In this document: positions 34,679 to 47,899 of the stretch, in pieces
How positions within the stretch are numbered: position 1 is the stretch's first letter
Layout: the number at the start of each line of letters is the position of its first letter
From: Triplophysa rosa
Taxonomy: Eukaryota > Chordata > Actinopteri > Cypriniformes > Nemacheilidae
Direction: 5' to 3'
NCBI RefSeq assembly: GCF_024868665.1
Contig: NC_079902.1
Coordinates: 15,407,154-15,471,153, forward strand
Length of the DNA: 64,000 nucleotides
Notes under the pieces: model-generated
Seen by the model: the letters and a program-made list of their open reading frames with translations, nothing else
Told to the model about the DNA's origin: nothing
Database searches by the model: none
Translations under genes and position numbers: made by a program

Positions 34679-36486
34679 ATTTCCTTTTGTGGAAAATACT
34701 TTTTATTTTTACAGAAATGCATTTGAGACAAAGACGAATTCTGAATGGATAATTTCTGTAAACACAGAACCTTGAGTAAGGGGGGGCACAACATTTCAAT
34801 CTTTATCTTCTTTTGAACCTTAAAAATAATTGGTTTTAAATGCTGTATAAAGATATATGATCCACTAAGACCTTTTTCATTTAAGTCATGTATCCCTCCC
34901 TGTGCAGACACAGAGAGAGAAACAAATGAGTGAAAAACATTAATATATTGAATCGTATGGGATGAGGTAATGCAGAAGCTTAAGTGTGCGTGTAAGAAGA
35001 CAAACGCTTTAAAAGCATCCACCCACACAAACACACACTTTAAGATGCAGAATGTTTATTCGGTCCCAAACAAGAGTCATTTGTTGGCATTCTATAAGAA
35101 TTGTGATTCAAAGTGACAGTGAGTGGAAGACCTTCAAAAGACAGACTTGTGGTGCATGTTAATAAAGATGCCGTCTAAGCCTCATGGAATCTTTACTAAA
35201 TATTTCTCTGTGTGTCTGTCTTCTCAAACTGCTTTCTCATGCCCTCTCAGGGCTACAGCCCTTAAGACTACAGTCAATATTTATGGTTTGACTGAAGGAA
35301 AAATGCACCTGCTAAAGAATTCATGAAATGCAAATTTAGGTTTGATATGTACGTTTTTTCTCTGTAGAATGTTAATTTGTGGTGAGTCTATTTATGAATC
35401 TGTGAGGGTTCATCATTTCAGAGTGACTTTGAAATTAATCCATGGTTGGATAATTCCTGTCAAATGAGAAATTACTTAACAGCAACAACGAGCAGCTTCG
35501 TTTATTTAAATATTAATTTTAAACCGCGTTGTTGTGTTGAAACAGTTGCTCCTGAACTTCAGGCATTATGATGTAAATGTGATGCAGATTTCCTCGGCCT
35601 CGCTCTGCTGAAATGAAAAGGTAAATATTTGCATAATATGTTCGCAGGCTGCTTTGCCCAGTGTCATATTACTCTATTAACCCAAGTTATCGTGCACACC
35701 AATGCTGTATCACTAATCAGCTAATAGGCAAGCATCCAAAATGAGAGCTTTGGCACACTGTCAGACAATACCTTACCTCATTAATCAAGACTTAAGCATC
35801 TGTGCTGATGAACTTTTCATGAGCATTTTCCTTAGAAGAGGCTTGTTCTTTCATCTTTTCCAGAAACTTTCCTACACATGTACGGTTTAGATGTACTGTA
35901 TCTATGTTAAAAAAAATTCTTATTTTAAAGGAGCATGCTTATGGTGTTGCTTCACTTGAATTAAAAGTTTAGCAGGGACGTCAGAGTTGTTAACCTCACC
36001 AGAGACTGACATATAATTTAATAATATATAAATGACAAAACAGGCTGACATATAAGAAGAGACACACTATACATGTACATCCACACCTCCATTAAATGCA
36101 CACCAGCCAAAGTCTGTGGGTATTGATTTAGTTTTTATGGTGCTGTGAACCAATTGACTGAGAAAGTCATCACACCGGGCCTTGTGTTCATCCAAGTGTA
36201 GATGTTCTACATCCACATTAAGACACAACATCACACAGCCCTATGAACTCATTGACTTGTAAAACGGGCCCGGTTTTTTACACAGCACTGGAAAATTGAC
36301 TTACCTAATGACTGTTTTTTTATTTGCATGTTATGTAGAGAGATGTTGGCACTCGATATTGCACAATGCATGATGAACAGTAAATGATAAGCATTGTATT
36401 GATTCAACCATTTGAAATTTATATAGGCCATAATGAAGATATACGTAGGCTACTTTTGCCTGTAGCATGAAATCATCATTATCTCA
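34679..36486. other. Unassigned DNA
   Basis: No bounded repeat or gene. The minus-strand ORF 34669-35034 starts inside the element above and shows no domain. Confidence 0.35.
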
Positions 36487-38486
36487 CAGGGCTCTAGACT
36501 GCGACTAAATGGTCGCATTTTGCGACTATTTTTCCTGCCAGTGCGACAAGTTTTTCTTAATGGTCGCACCGGTGCGACTGCCAAACTGATCAATATATAA
36601 TTTTTGCGTATTATAAATTTAATGCGCAGAAATGTTATATTGCGCAAGCGGCGCATTCAGTCACTCATTTTCGTCTCCCCTCCTTCAACCATTCACTATC
36701 TATCAGTGCCCCGCCCCCAAAGACGTAATTCGCGGGTAAGAGGCGAAGGACCGAAAGAGCAGACGAGTGAAGCGCTCAATCTTGCAACTGAAATAAATAT
36801 GCAGAATACAAGAATTTACCCGGCTAAGGTACAAAACAGCAAAGATAACGAAATGTGTTGCGAGTATTGTATGCATGTGAAGCTAATACAGGAAACATGT
36901 GTTTCAACTATTGTAAGCTCTCTAACGACACTGCAAAGCATACAAAACGTTATACATCACGATAAATACTATTTATTTGTAAGTCGCTATTGATAGAAGA
37001 CAAACGTGTATCAATGCAGCTTTCATGAAGAATAATCACTAAAAGCCTTCAGGTCTCGCGGGTTGTTTGAGATATGCGCGCGCCCAGAGAATCAGAGCAC
37101 AAAATACTAAACGGAGTTCTCTTTCACGCCTTCTTACTCTGAAACGGACACATAAACACAAAATAACTTAAAAATTCCCATATTAACAAGAAACCTTGTA
37201 AAGGTATTCAGTTTCGTGACCAAACAGTTGGGAAACAAAACATGTGTGTGCCTGCTCCAGGTCTGCAGACTCATATACTGTAGGTATATTGCGCGAGCTC
37301 TTAAAGGGCCAGCAGCATAATAAAGATCTCTGTTTGTAATGTTCATCAAACAACAAAGGACGGGCCCAAAACACTCACTGATATTAAAGGAATTGTGTTC
37401 TCTTATAGGTGTTGTTCACAACAAATAAAGGAAGAAAGTAGCTTTAAGAAAGATGTGCTTTAAATATGGTAAAGTGTTGAAAGAGAGTTTACATATAACG
37501 TTACAATAAAAATGATTCAATCATAAACAATGATTTGTATTCATTTCTAATTGATTTATTAATGTATTAAATACATTTTGAAGTTTTAGTGATTCTTTTT
37601 TCTTATCTCTCCCCACGACTCTGGTGCTATCAAATTAAGGGCTGGTGCCACCTCTCTCAAGTGTTAGTCTAGACTCTAGAGCAGTGGTTCCCAAAGTGGG
37701 TGCCGTGACAACTGGCTAGGGGTGCCGCCGAATCTCATCTTTTTACCAGTACCATAATAATCTTTAACATCATATATTTTAAAATATATCAAAACACCAA
37801 CATATGAGCATGTCCATACGAAACTGAAAATACGCGAAAAAACATATATTTCATACATATGTAAAGTTTAAATATCTTTTTTACCGCCACTTGGACTGTT
37901 CCCAGGAGAGAGTCGCTCCCCATATAGCTCAGCTCTGCCCGTTGTACTGATGCGCACTCATGTGGAACACGGGACCCAGCTGTCTCAGGTTGGTTTCACG
38001 ATTGCTGCCCCTGCCCCCGCTGGACTGCGTTCATATAATTATTTTTGGGTCCGTGGGTCGTTTGCGTCATCAAGCCTGCAGCTGTTTACCCTGTCGCTTA
38101 ACGACGACGCAGGAGAAGGCGGCAAAATTGCTAGCTTCACTTTTATACATTTTTGTTTTTGAACCGCGAGTTTTGTTTCTAAAGCTTCAGTAAGTTACAT
38201 AAGGGCCGTTTCGTCTATGAATGTACTGCAAATGCTCTTAAGATCGCTGAAGGCTAACAGAAATGAGACTTATAGCTCTCTGCTTGGAGCGCATCAGTCA
38301 CGCTCGTCAGAAAAGTGAGTGAAACACAAACACAAGCAAACATTTTTACCAAATAATACGTCATTAATAGCGGTTCACTTCCGCGATTTGGTACGATTGC
38401 GTTCATATCAGCAGCGAAGCGTACTGGAGTTCACATGAACCGCACCCCAGACCTCCCTTTTTAAGCGGACTCGGGTACAGTTCGCA

Positions 38487-39310
38487 CACTGTAAAAAATG
38501 ATTCTGTGTCATAGTAGATTTCATGAAATTAATTGAGTAAACTTGACTTAATACAATTGTATTCTTGTTTTTTTAACCAAAATTTAAGTTAAAATTATAG
38601 AAATATCTTGGAATTCTAAATGCACAAATAATTGAGTGAATTCAACTTAATTTTATCATGTTCAACCCACTTAAAATTGGATAAAGGATCTTTATTTAAT
38701 TATTTTGTGGTGGAACTACATGAATTATTTAAGTTAATTTCCCTAACTGAGCAGAGAATTTAGAGTTCCCAGCATGCTCTGCATGCGACAGCATTAGGAG
38801 AGTCATTTTTGTGAAAAAGTGCTATTTTATGTGCTTTAGAATAAAATGAAAGACTTGATAGTGCTTATTGTTCAGTTGTCTTTAAGATTTAGAAGATATT
38901 CTGTTTGTATTTCTGAGTTTCGTGGTTACCATCTTTCAGAAGAGTGGTGCTTGTGCTTAGGTTGTGGAAGAGCTCAAGCTGTTTGTTTTTTCACACAGTG
39001 AACAGTAATGCTGCTAATGTCAGTACAGAGTCAACTCTCACCTTACTTGTACATCATATATGTTATAAACAATAATAAATGTTAAACTGAAGTTAAGAAC
39101 GATCAAGAAGTTATCTCCAATGCTCAAATTAGTATTTCTTCTTGATTTTTAAAGTTTATCATGTGACGTGCTTAAATATTTTAGGTAATTTTACTTGATT
39201 TATTCGTGGAATATTGCGTAAAAAATATGCTTTAAAGTACTTAAAAATATTTTGTGTAATACTGTTACCTTAATTTTTTCAAGTAAATAGCAGTGTCATT
39301 TTTTACAGTG
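38487..39310. mobile_element. Innermost CACTG-ended DNA element
   Basis: The termini CACTGTAAAAAATGA and TCATTTTTTACAGTG are exact inverted repeats of 15 bp, flanked by CA on both sides. CAC-type ends suggest a CACTA/Chapaev-like non-autonomous element, but the 2-bp duplication is weak evidence. Non-coding, AT-rich, 824 bp. Confidence 0.7.
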
Positions 39311-39454
39311 CAGGTGCTCACCCGGGTTCAGAAGACAGCGTTCACATCACTCAAACGAACCGAACTCTGACGTTAATCGAACCCAGGTGCGCACCAAAAG
39401 TGCTAATGTGAAACCGCCAGACTGCGCCGTCAGTGTGCTGTTGCCGTTTTCAGC

Positions 39455-39535
39455 TTGTGTGAGCTAGCGTTCTCATCCCTGGCGTACGTGAAAAACAAAA
39501 AAAGGCAGCGCCTGTCAGTGGAGCACGATCCACAA
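39455..39535 (+). pseudogene. hAT transposase C-terminal dimerisation fragment
   Basis: The peptide LCELAFSSLAYVKNKKRQRL followed by SVEHD fits the conserved hAT C-terminal block (E..FS.....K...R..L). It belongs to the middle hAT element. Reading degrades immediately after (PQSTPVSRDC), and no catalytic part is left, so the transposase is a remnant. Confidence 0.6.
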
Positions 39536-40143
39536 TCTACCCCCGTATCAAGAGACTGTGCTCCCAAAAGCAGGCACATGTATCCCATTAAAATACCCAT
39601 AACACAGTTCCATCATGCACAGGTATTTAGTTTCCTTTTTTCCCACATACAGCAAATGGTTCATATCAGTTTAAAAGATTTGTTTATATGTGTCATCGAG
39701 TTGTAAATGACAGATGGTTAATTTAAATGATTTGTTTCACCTCATATAATGTCCGTTGTAATGCATTTGTAATAAATTCATGCAGCTGTTTATACTTCAT
39801 TTGTTGTTTGCTCATCTGGATTTCATTTTATATATGTATGTAGGCATGTACATTTAGTTAAATCAGGGTTGGGGTGCCGTGGGAAAAAAAGCACTACAAA
39901 GGGGTGCCTTGCTTTCAAAAAGTTTGGGAACCACTGGCCTAGAGAGCCCTGTCTCATTGCGATATTCATTCATGCTGTACTGTATGTAATGATAAATCAT
40001 GAACTGGATAATCAACTTTTACTTTGTTTTATATTCCTATCATTTTGAGTTAAATATAGATGTTGTTTTTTGCATGTATGTTCTTGTGTTTTAAAAAACA
40101 CTAAACCCACACTATATGTAAATCTAATTTATATCGTCTTCCT

Positions 40144-40768
40144 TTAAAGGGCTCATCGCATGAACATTTTCCACAAGTTGGCATGATTAATGAAATGTCT
40201 TCGTGAAATGTCTGTAACATGTTTTGCTTAAAAACACTCAATGGCTGTGTGAAAGACACCCAAAAACACCTACTGTATGCTCACAGCAACCCGTTTGGTG
40301 TATGTCTCTTTAAATGCTAATAAGTTACTGCGCACCCCACCCCTCCGTCCGGAGTGTTGACACAATGCACATGTAGTGCAGTGTTTCCAAATGCTGGTCC
40401 TCGGGGCACACCTCCCAGAATGTTTTAGATTCAACTCGCCTGCTTCAACTCATCAGCTTGTTGTTGTGTTCATTATGAAGACATTTCAAACATTCTGTGA
40501 GGTTTTCCCCAAGGACCAGGGTAGGGAAACACTGGTGTAGTGCATGCCATGGCCATGCCATGGGTGTAAACATGCAGATTAATGGGCGGTAATAAGAACC
40601 CCTTCCTATGTCACAAGGGGAGCAAATCTGATCGGCTAGCGATTTCTCACATGCTTGCAGAGAAAGGCTCACCAAAACCAAGTTTCTGGGATTTTTTTCT
40701 CACCTTTTCTGAGTTGGTAGATGCACCATGGGCCCGATTATAGCGCTGAAAAATTATGAGCCCTTTAA
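40144..40768. mobile_element. TTAA MITE with a hAT MITE inside
   Basis: TTAAAGGGCTCAT at the left and ATGAGCCCTTTAA at the right are inverted, with TTAA at both ends. The 156-bp element at 40379-40534 is nested within. No coding content; the ORF at 40445-40681 (minus) spans both layers and is chance. Confidence 0.72.
40379..40534. mobile_element. Nested 156-bp hAT MITE
   Basis: The ends CAGTGTTTCC and GGAAACACTG are inverted and extend imperfectly (GCTGGTCCT / AGGACCAGG). Flanking 8-mers ATGTAGTG and GTGTAGTG match at seven of eight positions. Confidence 0.78.
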
Positions 40769-41637
40769 GGACATTAAATAATTACTCAATTTGAATTCTA
40801 TATTTTATTAATTACTTACAGATTTTTTTTTAATATCTCCATAGTCATTTGACAAATTTGTACATCATAGTTTAAACACATGTTGATTTTGATTTGTTTT
40901 TCAGACTAAATAAATTATGTCCTTGAAGGCTCTGTGTTACCTCTTGAACTGTGTAATTGATTAAACGATTTAGGCCTTTCTAAATTGAATTGTGTTCCAT
41001 TGCAAGCAGCAGGTGAAAGAAATTACATTTCACAGCATTGAAAGTCCCTTTAGTTGCATACAGCAAATAGCTCCAGGGACGGGTGAATTGAACACGATGA
41101 GAACGCAAGTGGTTTGGCTTATTTGCCTTCATATTTACATAAGGAGAATGAAGTTTTCTACAGTTTCTAAAGAAGATACTGTCTCTCCATCTATATTGAT
41201 TTTACAGTGCAATTTTATTACATTTCAGTCACAATACAAGAAGTCTCATTATTTAAAAATAATTAATAAGATATTCATAAGACCAAAGCAAACTCGCATG
41301 TTTCTAACACAAATGAGCCATTTGTGCAGTCATATTACAGTATGTTGATGTTCACAGTGATGTTCATAGATTCTCAAACAGCTCTGTTGCACAAACATAT
41401 GAAATTATGCCATTAAGTGTCAAAATATAATTGTCCTAGCAAATGACATAGAGAGGTAAGTATACTATACTTTACTAAACAGGGCAAATTAGTTTGAGGG
41501 CATAATTTCCAAAAAGCACAGATGGGAGTGAAAATTTCTGTGGGTGATTTACTAAAAAGGCGGACTTTAAAAAACACAGGCACAATATCTCATGCATAAT
41601 GACCAACACAATCTACCAGGAGGGGTTAAGACATGCC
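40769..41637. other. Unassigned DNA
   Basis: The 118-codon plus ORF at 40992-41348 shows no domain and no flanking gene signals. Confidence 0.35.
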
Positions 41638-42131
41638 CTGTGTCCGAAATCGCCTACTTCCATACAATATAGTAGGCAAAAATAAGTATGAGTCACGAAT
41701 AGTGTGTCCGAAACCAAAAAACAGTAGGCGAGAAATACCCGGATGGTCTACTGCTTTCGCCGAGATTTGTGAGTGTGGATCGGATGGACACTTCTCAATC
41801 CCATGATGACACTGGAGCTGAGCAAGGGTCAAATTTCAAAAGTAAATCAAATTAATAGCGGAAAACTTTAAGGCACATGTCCGTAAGTGCCAATAAATGA
41901 ATTTCTTGTGACTTAATTGTTTTTTTCAGCGCCTAAGTACAGGTTGTTGTTAATACATCATAGGTCAAAGAGCATATGGGTCACATGACCATAACACATG
42001 GCAGATGCAGTATGTCCGAAATGTATTCTTAGTACTTCCACTCATACTATATAGAAGGTACTGTTTTAACGGTGGGTAGGTACTTATTTAAATTCAGTAC
42101 GTACTGTCACAGTATGCGATTTCGGACGCAG
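41638..42131. mobile_element. MITE with GTCCGAAATCGC ends
   Basis: CTGTGTCCGAAATCGCCTAC is mirrored by GTATGCGATTTCGGACGCAG. Inner copies of the motif (GTGTCCGAAACC at 41703, ATGTCCGAAATG at 42012) also lie in opposite orientations. Duplication unclear. Confidence 0.65.
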
Positions 42132-43469
42132 CAATGCTATTTTGGGCGTTAAATAAAAAAGCCGTAAATACCAGTACAATGGTGAGAGCAAACCTTAGCA
42201 AGGCATTTGCACTGCCGCAAGCTGTTAGTAAATCTGGCCCTAGTCTGTTGATCATACATTTATCATACTTCTAGTTGTGAAACTTCATGTGCTTCTGAAG
42301 TTTAGACTTTGTTTGCCGGTAATGAAGTTGTGAATAACGTTAATTTTCTTGCAAGACCAATCGATTTGCTTTATAAAACCTCAAAATATCATCAGGAGCC
42401 TCTGGGATTAATTGTTTTTTGTGTATTTGCTCTTTGGGCTTTCAAAGACTAAGCACCTGAGGACATTTTATAAAATCACCAAGACCAGTTTCAGCTAAAA
42501 ATCTTATGTTTTACAGAAGAAACAATGTCCCCTACATCTCGGATGGCCTGAGGGTGAGTAAATGAACAGCAAATTTTCATTTTACAGTCAAGTAACACTT
42601 AACCTTCCAAACCTTGACCCCTTCAAAATAATGCATAGACCCCACAAGCTGGTAGCTTTGCAGTACAGAGCCCCATCATTAGAGCATTGTTCTGTAGACA
42701 TCAGACTTGAACAATCAATGTTTTTTTGTATGTTCCTGTACCTGAAGCCACATTTTCATACACATGGCCACAGTGCAAATCGCCACAGCAAGGATGCTGT
42801 AACCCCATATTTAAAAAAAACACAGCCAGCAGATTCAGCTCTGCCTTGTTAATCTGACACTCTAAAAAGATGGATTGTTGAAGAAGCGCTAACAAAATGA
42901 AGACACATTTTTTAAGCAGAGAAGAGGGTGAGGGAGGTTGCTAAACGGGAGAAAATGAGCTGGGAAATTATCTTAATTGCTATCTATCTGAACTTTCTTT
43001 TGGCTTTTGCTTTGACCTTTTTCTGCTCCAACAACCTTTAAACATTGAAAGTTAGGTGCCGGAGACATGTGGTACTCCGGTGTACTCCTAACAGGGATGC
43101 TAATTGAAACAATGCCATAGGCAGTGGGGTAAAATCCAAAGAACATGGGACTGGAGGTGAATGCTTAAGTACTAGAAGAATTGATGTGCTTTTCATGCTG
43201 TCCTGCCTGCACCAATGTCCCTTTCGGAAGTAAAACCTTTGGAGACAAACCATGATGTTTCAGTGTTTTACACAAGCTACTGTTCAATGGAGCTTAACGT
43301 GCTTGCCTTTCAAAACTGCTCCTTTTGCCCTTTCCGGCTTCACTGGCGTCTTATTACAGATCAGATTCTAGACGGACTGATCCCAACTGGGATTGATGGG
43401 AATTACATGCCTGGGTTTCAAGGTGTATGCCTGTCCTTGCATAAGGTTGCTGTAGTCATTCCTTTAGTG
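42132..43469. other. Unassigned DNA
   Basis: No bounded repeat, gene or strong splice-paired open block recognised. Confidence 0.35.
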
Positions 43470-45140
43470 CAGTGGTCTTTAACCTCTTTAGACCAGGAGG
43501 CCCATATAGGGATACAGGCTGAGGAACCCATAGAAATAAAAAATCACAAGTAATATCTCAACCTTTTCTATGACTTATTTTTAGTAGATTCATAAATGTA
43601 GTCATTTCGTAAAGTTAGTGGATTTGACGTAATCATATGTTTTAATCATATCCCCAGTGATTTGGTAACTCTTGTTATTTATGTCTGTGTCTGTTTTTAC
43701 TTCTACTTTTCTGTGTTGATGTTCTAACAGTTTAACATGTAGGCAAACAGTATACCACAGTAGCAACCGTGATGTTTGAGCCTTGGCGCTTTGCGCACAC
43801 GCAACCATACACTTACCACAGTACAGTAAGGTATTTACTGTAACTTTACTGTGCTTTCCTATAGAAGTGCACATACATGGCATATAGTGACATATATACC
43901 ATCACACTTACCACATGATACATTTACAAAGCTACTGCAGACTTGAAACGCAACAAGCCAAACAGCACAGCGAGAGAATTATCACCAAAATAAAACGAAA
44001 TACAAATCATTATTACACATATGCATTATCATCGGCGTGCCGCGTGTATGTGCTCTTCAACGGAATAATGGACCGGGTTGCACACACACGACAGACACTG
44101 CCTCCCAGTCTGATCATAAAAGAAACACAGACTACCATACACAATACCAGTTTAAAAAGCGACACCTCATGAGAGCGCTCTCAACAAAGAAACCCGGTGA
44201 CTAGCAGACAGAAACACACAGCAAAATCGCCAGTGATAAGAAAGGTCAAATTAACTCTCACAGTGTATATATAATCCACACTTTGAGAGTGTGGATTATA
44301 TATACACTGTGAGTGTTCATTTGACCTTTTTTAACACTGTCGTTTTTACTGTGCAGAGATTCAAAAGCGAATAAACTATGATTATAATAAATCTTAATAT
44401 TAAACTGGTAACTAAACTTACCGTAGTAAATTTACCATTTATCTGATAAAATGTCACTGTTATGCAGAATAACAGCAAATATGCATGTTAAATTTAAACT
44501 CAAATAAAGCTAAGTAACATAAACAAATGTGCAGCAACCAGAATGAATTGAGGCACGGCGGCCTGATAAATCATAAATAATTTACAATTTGATGATCAAA
44601 TTACTTGATAACAAAGTTCATCCACATGCTGTTTTGAATGACGTTTTCCACATTTGTTCTTCTCATTCTTTTGAAGTTTTATGGCGGTTGGCAAACCAAC
44701 TTCGGGTGCTTCTTCCGCTTTACGAGACTGCTGGTGAACAACCCCCCAGATGGCGTAAAGTCAGCAAAAAACAAAACGCGCCCGTTTAGAAAGATGATAT
44801 GATTGGTCAGTTTTACTGTCACTCAAAATTTATCTCTGTCAATGATTTACTATTGTACTGTCAGCGGTATACTAATTGAAGGCCCCTGACGTAAGCACGT
44901 GTTCGACTTCTTGCATGCTGCTCAGACAGCGTATGACATCACAGAAGTGCGACTTCTCCGTGATCTTGACTTGGAAATCTCACGTGGATAGAGTCCGCAT
45001 CGATCCAGGAAGTCAAATATACATATCTAATAGGTAAAATCAGCAGACTTTTATTGAAAGTAATATTTTATTTATAATATTACTTTTACAATAGTTTAGG
45101 TCATCACAGAGGGTCTAGAGGGCCCTGAGTGTTCGCTACT
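43470..45140. mobile_element. Possible old hAT-like element
   Basis: CAGTGGTCTTTAACCTCTTT (about 43470) has the look of a hAT terminus, and GGTCTAGAGGGCCCTGAG / GCTACTG near 45110-45140 could be its diverged partner. The expected 8-bp duplication is not visible, so the bounds are tentative. It contains the strong hairpin at 44241-44331. Confidence 0.25.
44241..44331. repeat. 91-bp near-perfect hairpin
   Basis: AAAGGTCAAATTAACTCTCA and CAGTGTATATATAATCCACA are mirrored by TGTGGATTATATATACACTG and TGAGTGTTCATTTGACCTTT, leaving a loop of about 5 bases (TTGAG). The arms of about 43 bp pair almost completely. Confidence 0.88.
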
Positions 45141-47899
45141 GGTATACAAAATTGCAATATTTATACACAAAACTGACCTTTAAACCTTGTTTGTAAAAGC
45201 AGTGTTTGCAGAGAACTCTCCTGTATTTTGCCCTCGGCTCTGAGTGACTATATAGCAAGCACAGCATCTTCAGTGAATAGCTGATGAATATGAAATATCA
45301 CCTCAGTCCCTGGATGTGAATGGTCTGTTTTGCATGACTGCTTACTGTATCTGCCCTATCAAGTGAAAGGACAAATAACAAGGACGGCATAACCTGTCCA
45401 CTCAAAGGACTCTTGTAATGTACTGTACACACACACACATATTTAGTAGGGGTGAAATCCGGTGAATTATTACAGTTTTTGACATTCAGATGAATGTCAA
45501 AAACTGTCCCAATCAACCTGTTTCACCTTGTACTTCTAGACTCCTAGTGGACAGGTTATCTTCTCCTTATTTATGTATACAGTATTTGTGTATATATGTT
45601 TTTCTAAGAAGAGTCTTTTTACTCATGGAAATAACACATTACAATCTGTGAATAAAGCAGGAGGACACACCAGATACTAAGAAATTCAAAAATGCATCTC
45701 ATCCAATGAAATGCAGGCTGCTATATACGACATTTATGAAATAACATTTTTATTAAAATGGAAAACTACAAGATCAAGCATTTTATAAGTGGTCTAATGC
45801 ATGTTTAGTGGCTTAGTGATGCTCGTCTTTGGAAAATTGACTTCTTCCCTGTTTATTCAATTATTTTTATAAAGATGCATAAAAAATGTTGTCATATTTT
45901 TTTGTCAGTGCTTTATTTCCTGTAAGCTTTTTGTTTGTCTATGTATTTTTTGTATTTTAGAATAAAACCAATATTCTCTGATATGCTGTAGTTTGCCTTT
46001 TAGCCAAATTATTTTTTCTAGTAAGTGTATACCTTTAAAGTTTAGTCCATTTTGTACCATCATATTTTGATTGTACATGGGGACATTAAAAATAAATAGG
46101 CTACTGTACAAATATGCCCACCACCCTTACATCACCCTTACATCACTTTTTGTAACATCTTTTTATATGTTCATCATTTTGTCACTAACTGTCCGATCGG
46201 ATTGTGATGCCATTTCTCCTCCCACCAGGTATTTGGCCCCTCAATTCAGTGACTCTGATACACTTTCCCTTTGCCATAAATGAGTTAAAAACCTTAGCTC
46301 TCAACCTTGGGACCATATGCCAGAGATACAGTCACCAAGGCTATCGATGAGGGCTCAGTACTGCCTAAAGCATTACAGTCAGGGTTACCCACTGCTCCCA
46401 GTCTGACTCTGTTCCAACTAATTCTCCAGGCTCACGCTGCCTTGGATTATTTAAAAGTAGTCTCAAGAATCGCTGTGCAATTCACTGCAAGAATGAGGCA
46501 GATGTTACACTATCACATATTGCTGATGCAACAGGCTCTGTCAAACCTGACAAAAAAACAATACATCCACCACAGATACCCTGCGGCAGAGAAATCTAGG
46601 GAGTATCAATCTGCTTTTCTTTTCTACATTTATTTTTACCTTCAGTCAAACTTGTCTTAGTCTCCCAGAATCAGTCACTCAGATGGTTTCTATATATAGT
46701 CAGCTAACCCAAATGCAAAAGGCCATTCCTGAAGCTCAGCTGGGCTTTGGACATTGAAATGGACCTTGCCAAAACCCTAAAAGTAATTTCGTCCAACTGG
46801 ACTCTGGGGATCCTTGTTAATCCACCATGCCCATCACCTACAAATATCCAGTCAGCGTGTAAAGATGCAGCTTGGAACTGGTGCATTAAGGCCGGACCCT
46901 TATTAAGGACCATCGTTTCTTATTTCCACACGGTTAAGCAAAGCAAATTGGTGGGATGGTGCACATCAGTCTTATCTCCTACATCTAAAATGTGATCAGT
47001 TTAGGTAATACCAAAATACCCCCCCCCCACACACACACACACATGCACTATTTTCTGAAAAATATTCCCACAACAACTTTTTACATTTATTGGGGATCTT
47101 TATTGTTTATATTGCTTTTATGTGTCAGGCAGATGAGAGAAGACAGAATGACAAGAGGAAAAGGAAAGTGTTTTAAAAAACTAGACCTCACTAATGGGCT
47201 TTTTATCCCAGAGGAGAAGCATTAATGGTCAGGATTAGTAAAAGGATTTAAATACATAATTGCAAATTTACACATTGTCTGGCAATCAGCACTGAAGCAC
47301 ATCACAGACGATAAAGGCATGAATATTCAGTCTGGGCTACAGCCCAATACCCTCAAAACATTTGTTTTTCTTATTCACAGTAACTCTCAGATGTCTAATT
47401 TTAATATAATAAGTAATCTTTCGTTTGTAACTGTTTTGTTATACTGCAGCGATGGAATTATAGATAGCGAAATGGGATAACAGAAGGTTTTTGAAGTGAC
47501 ATCTGCAAGAGATTTTTTGCTGTGCAGGAGTTATTACTGGAATTGAATATGAATACCAAAAGTTTATCCTGTTTGCGTTTCGTGTATGAAAAATTAGCAA
47601 CCATCCAGCAATTTTTAATTAGGGTTTGTATGTTGTTTATTCTCATTATGTTGGTGCGTTGAAACGGTTGAAAGATCTAGAGCACAAGGTATGGTGTTCC
47701 CCAACACAGGGCTTTTGGAAGAAACTAGTGTATAGAGACAAACCTGTATAAAAATGTGCAAATACATCAAGACACATCCAAAAGACAGTGGCTCACTACA
47801 TCTACAACTACTTTTTTTCAGGTCAGTTCTGTACAGACTGCAAGATTTACTTAAAATCTATTAATACATGAAGTTTTGTATGAAGTATTGAAGTATTTT
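45141..47899. other. Unassigned; simple repeats only
   Basis: A C-tract followed by (CA)n lies at about 47021-47043 and a short (CA)n at 45428-45439. Plus ORFs between 46.3 and 47.0 kb start at TTG, not ATG, and have no domain I recognise. Confidence 0.35.

Larger units (their letters stand above)
37682..39936 (+). mobile_element. Middle hAT element, inserted in the outer one
   Basis: The ends CAGTGGTTCCCAAAGTGGG and TTTGGGAACCACTG are inverted. Flanking 8-mers CTCTAGAG and GCCTAGAG match at six of eight positions, as expected for an aged hAT duplication. A transposase C-terminal remnant lies near the right end, and a CACTG element sits inside (38487-39310). Another inverted block, roughly 38369 to 39420 (AGCGGTTCACTTCC / GTGAAACCGCC), may be a further MITE layer. 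Confidence 0.8.
36487..39951. mobile_element. Outer hAT-like element (5-bp target duplication type)
   Basis: Starts CAGGGCTCTAGACTGCGACT and ends CCTAGAGAGCCCTG, flanked by TCTCA on both sides (36482-36486, 39952-39956). A 5-bp duplication fits the hAT5-type group described in fish. Subterminal GGTCGCA / TGCGAC words repeat in the left end. About 1.2 kb belong to this element; the rest is a nested insertion (37682-39936). A faint CCEYC peptide near 36855 could be a zinc-finger remnant, but I would not rely on it. Confidence 0.7.

Noticed and set aside
36604..36993. 129-codon ORF in the outer hAT5-like element
   Set aside because: No transposase motif beyond a weak CCEYC; the start is not ATG; treated as non-coding.
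44241..44331. A microRNA gene
   Set aside because: The arms are too perfectly paired and too AT/TA-repetitive, without the bulges expected of a vertebrate precursor; no flanking evidence.
46307..46995. Pair of plus-strand ORFs of 117 and 82 codons
   Set aside because: Both begin at TTG, show no domain and are not supported by splice sites or repeats.
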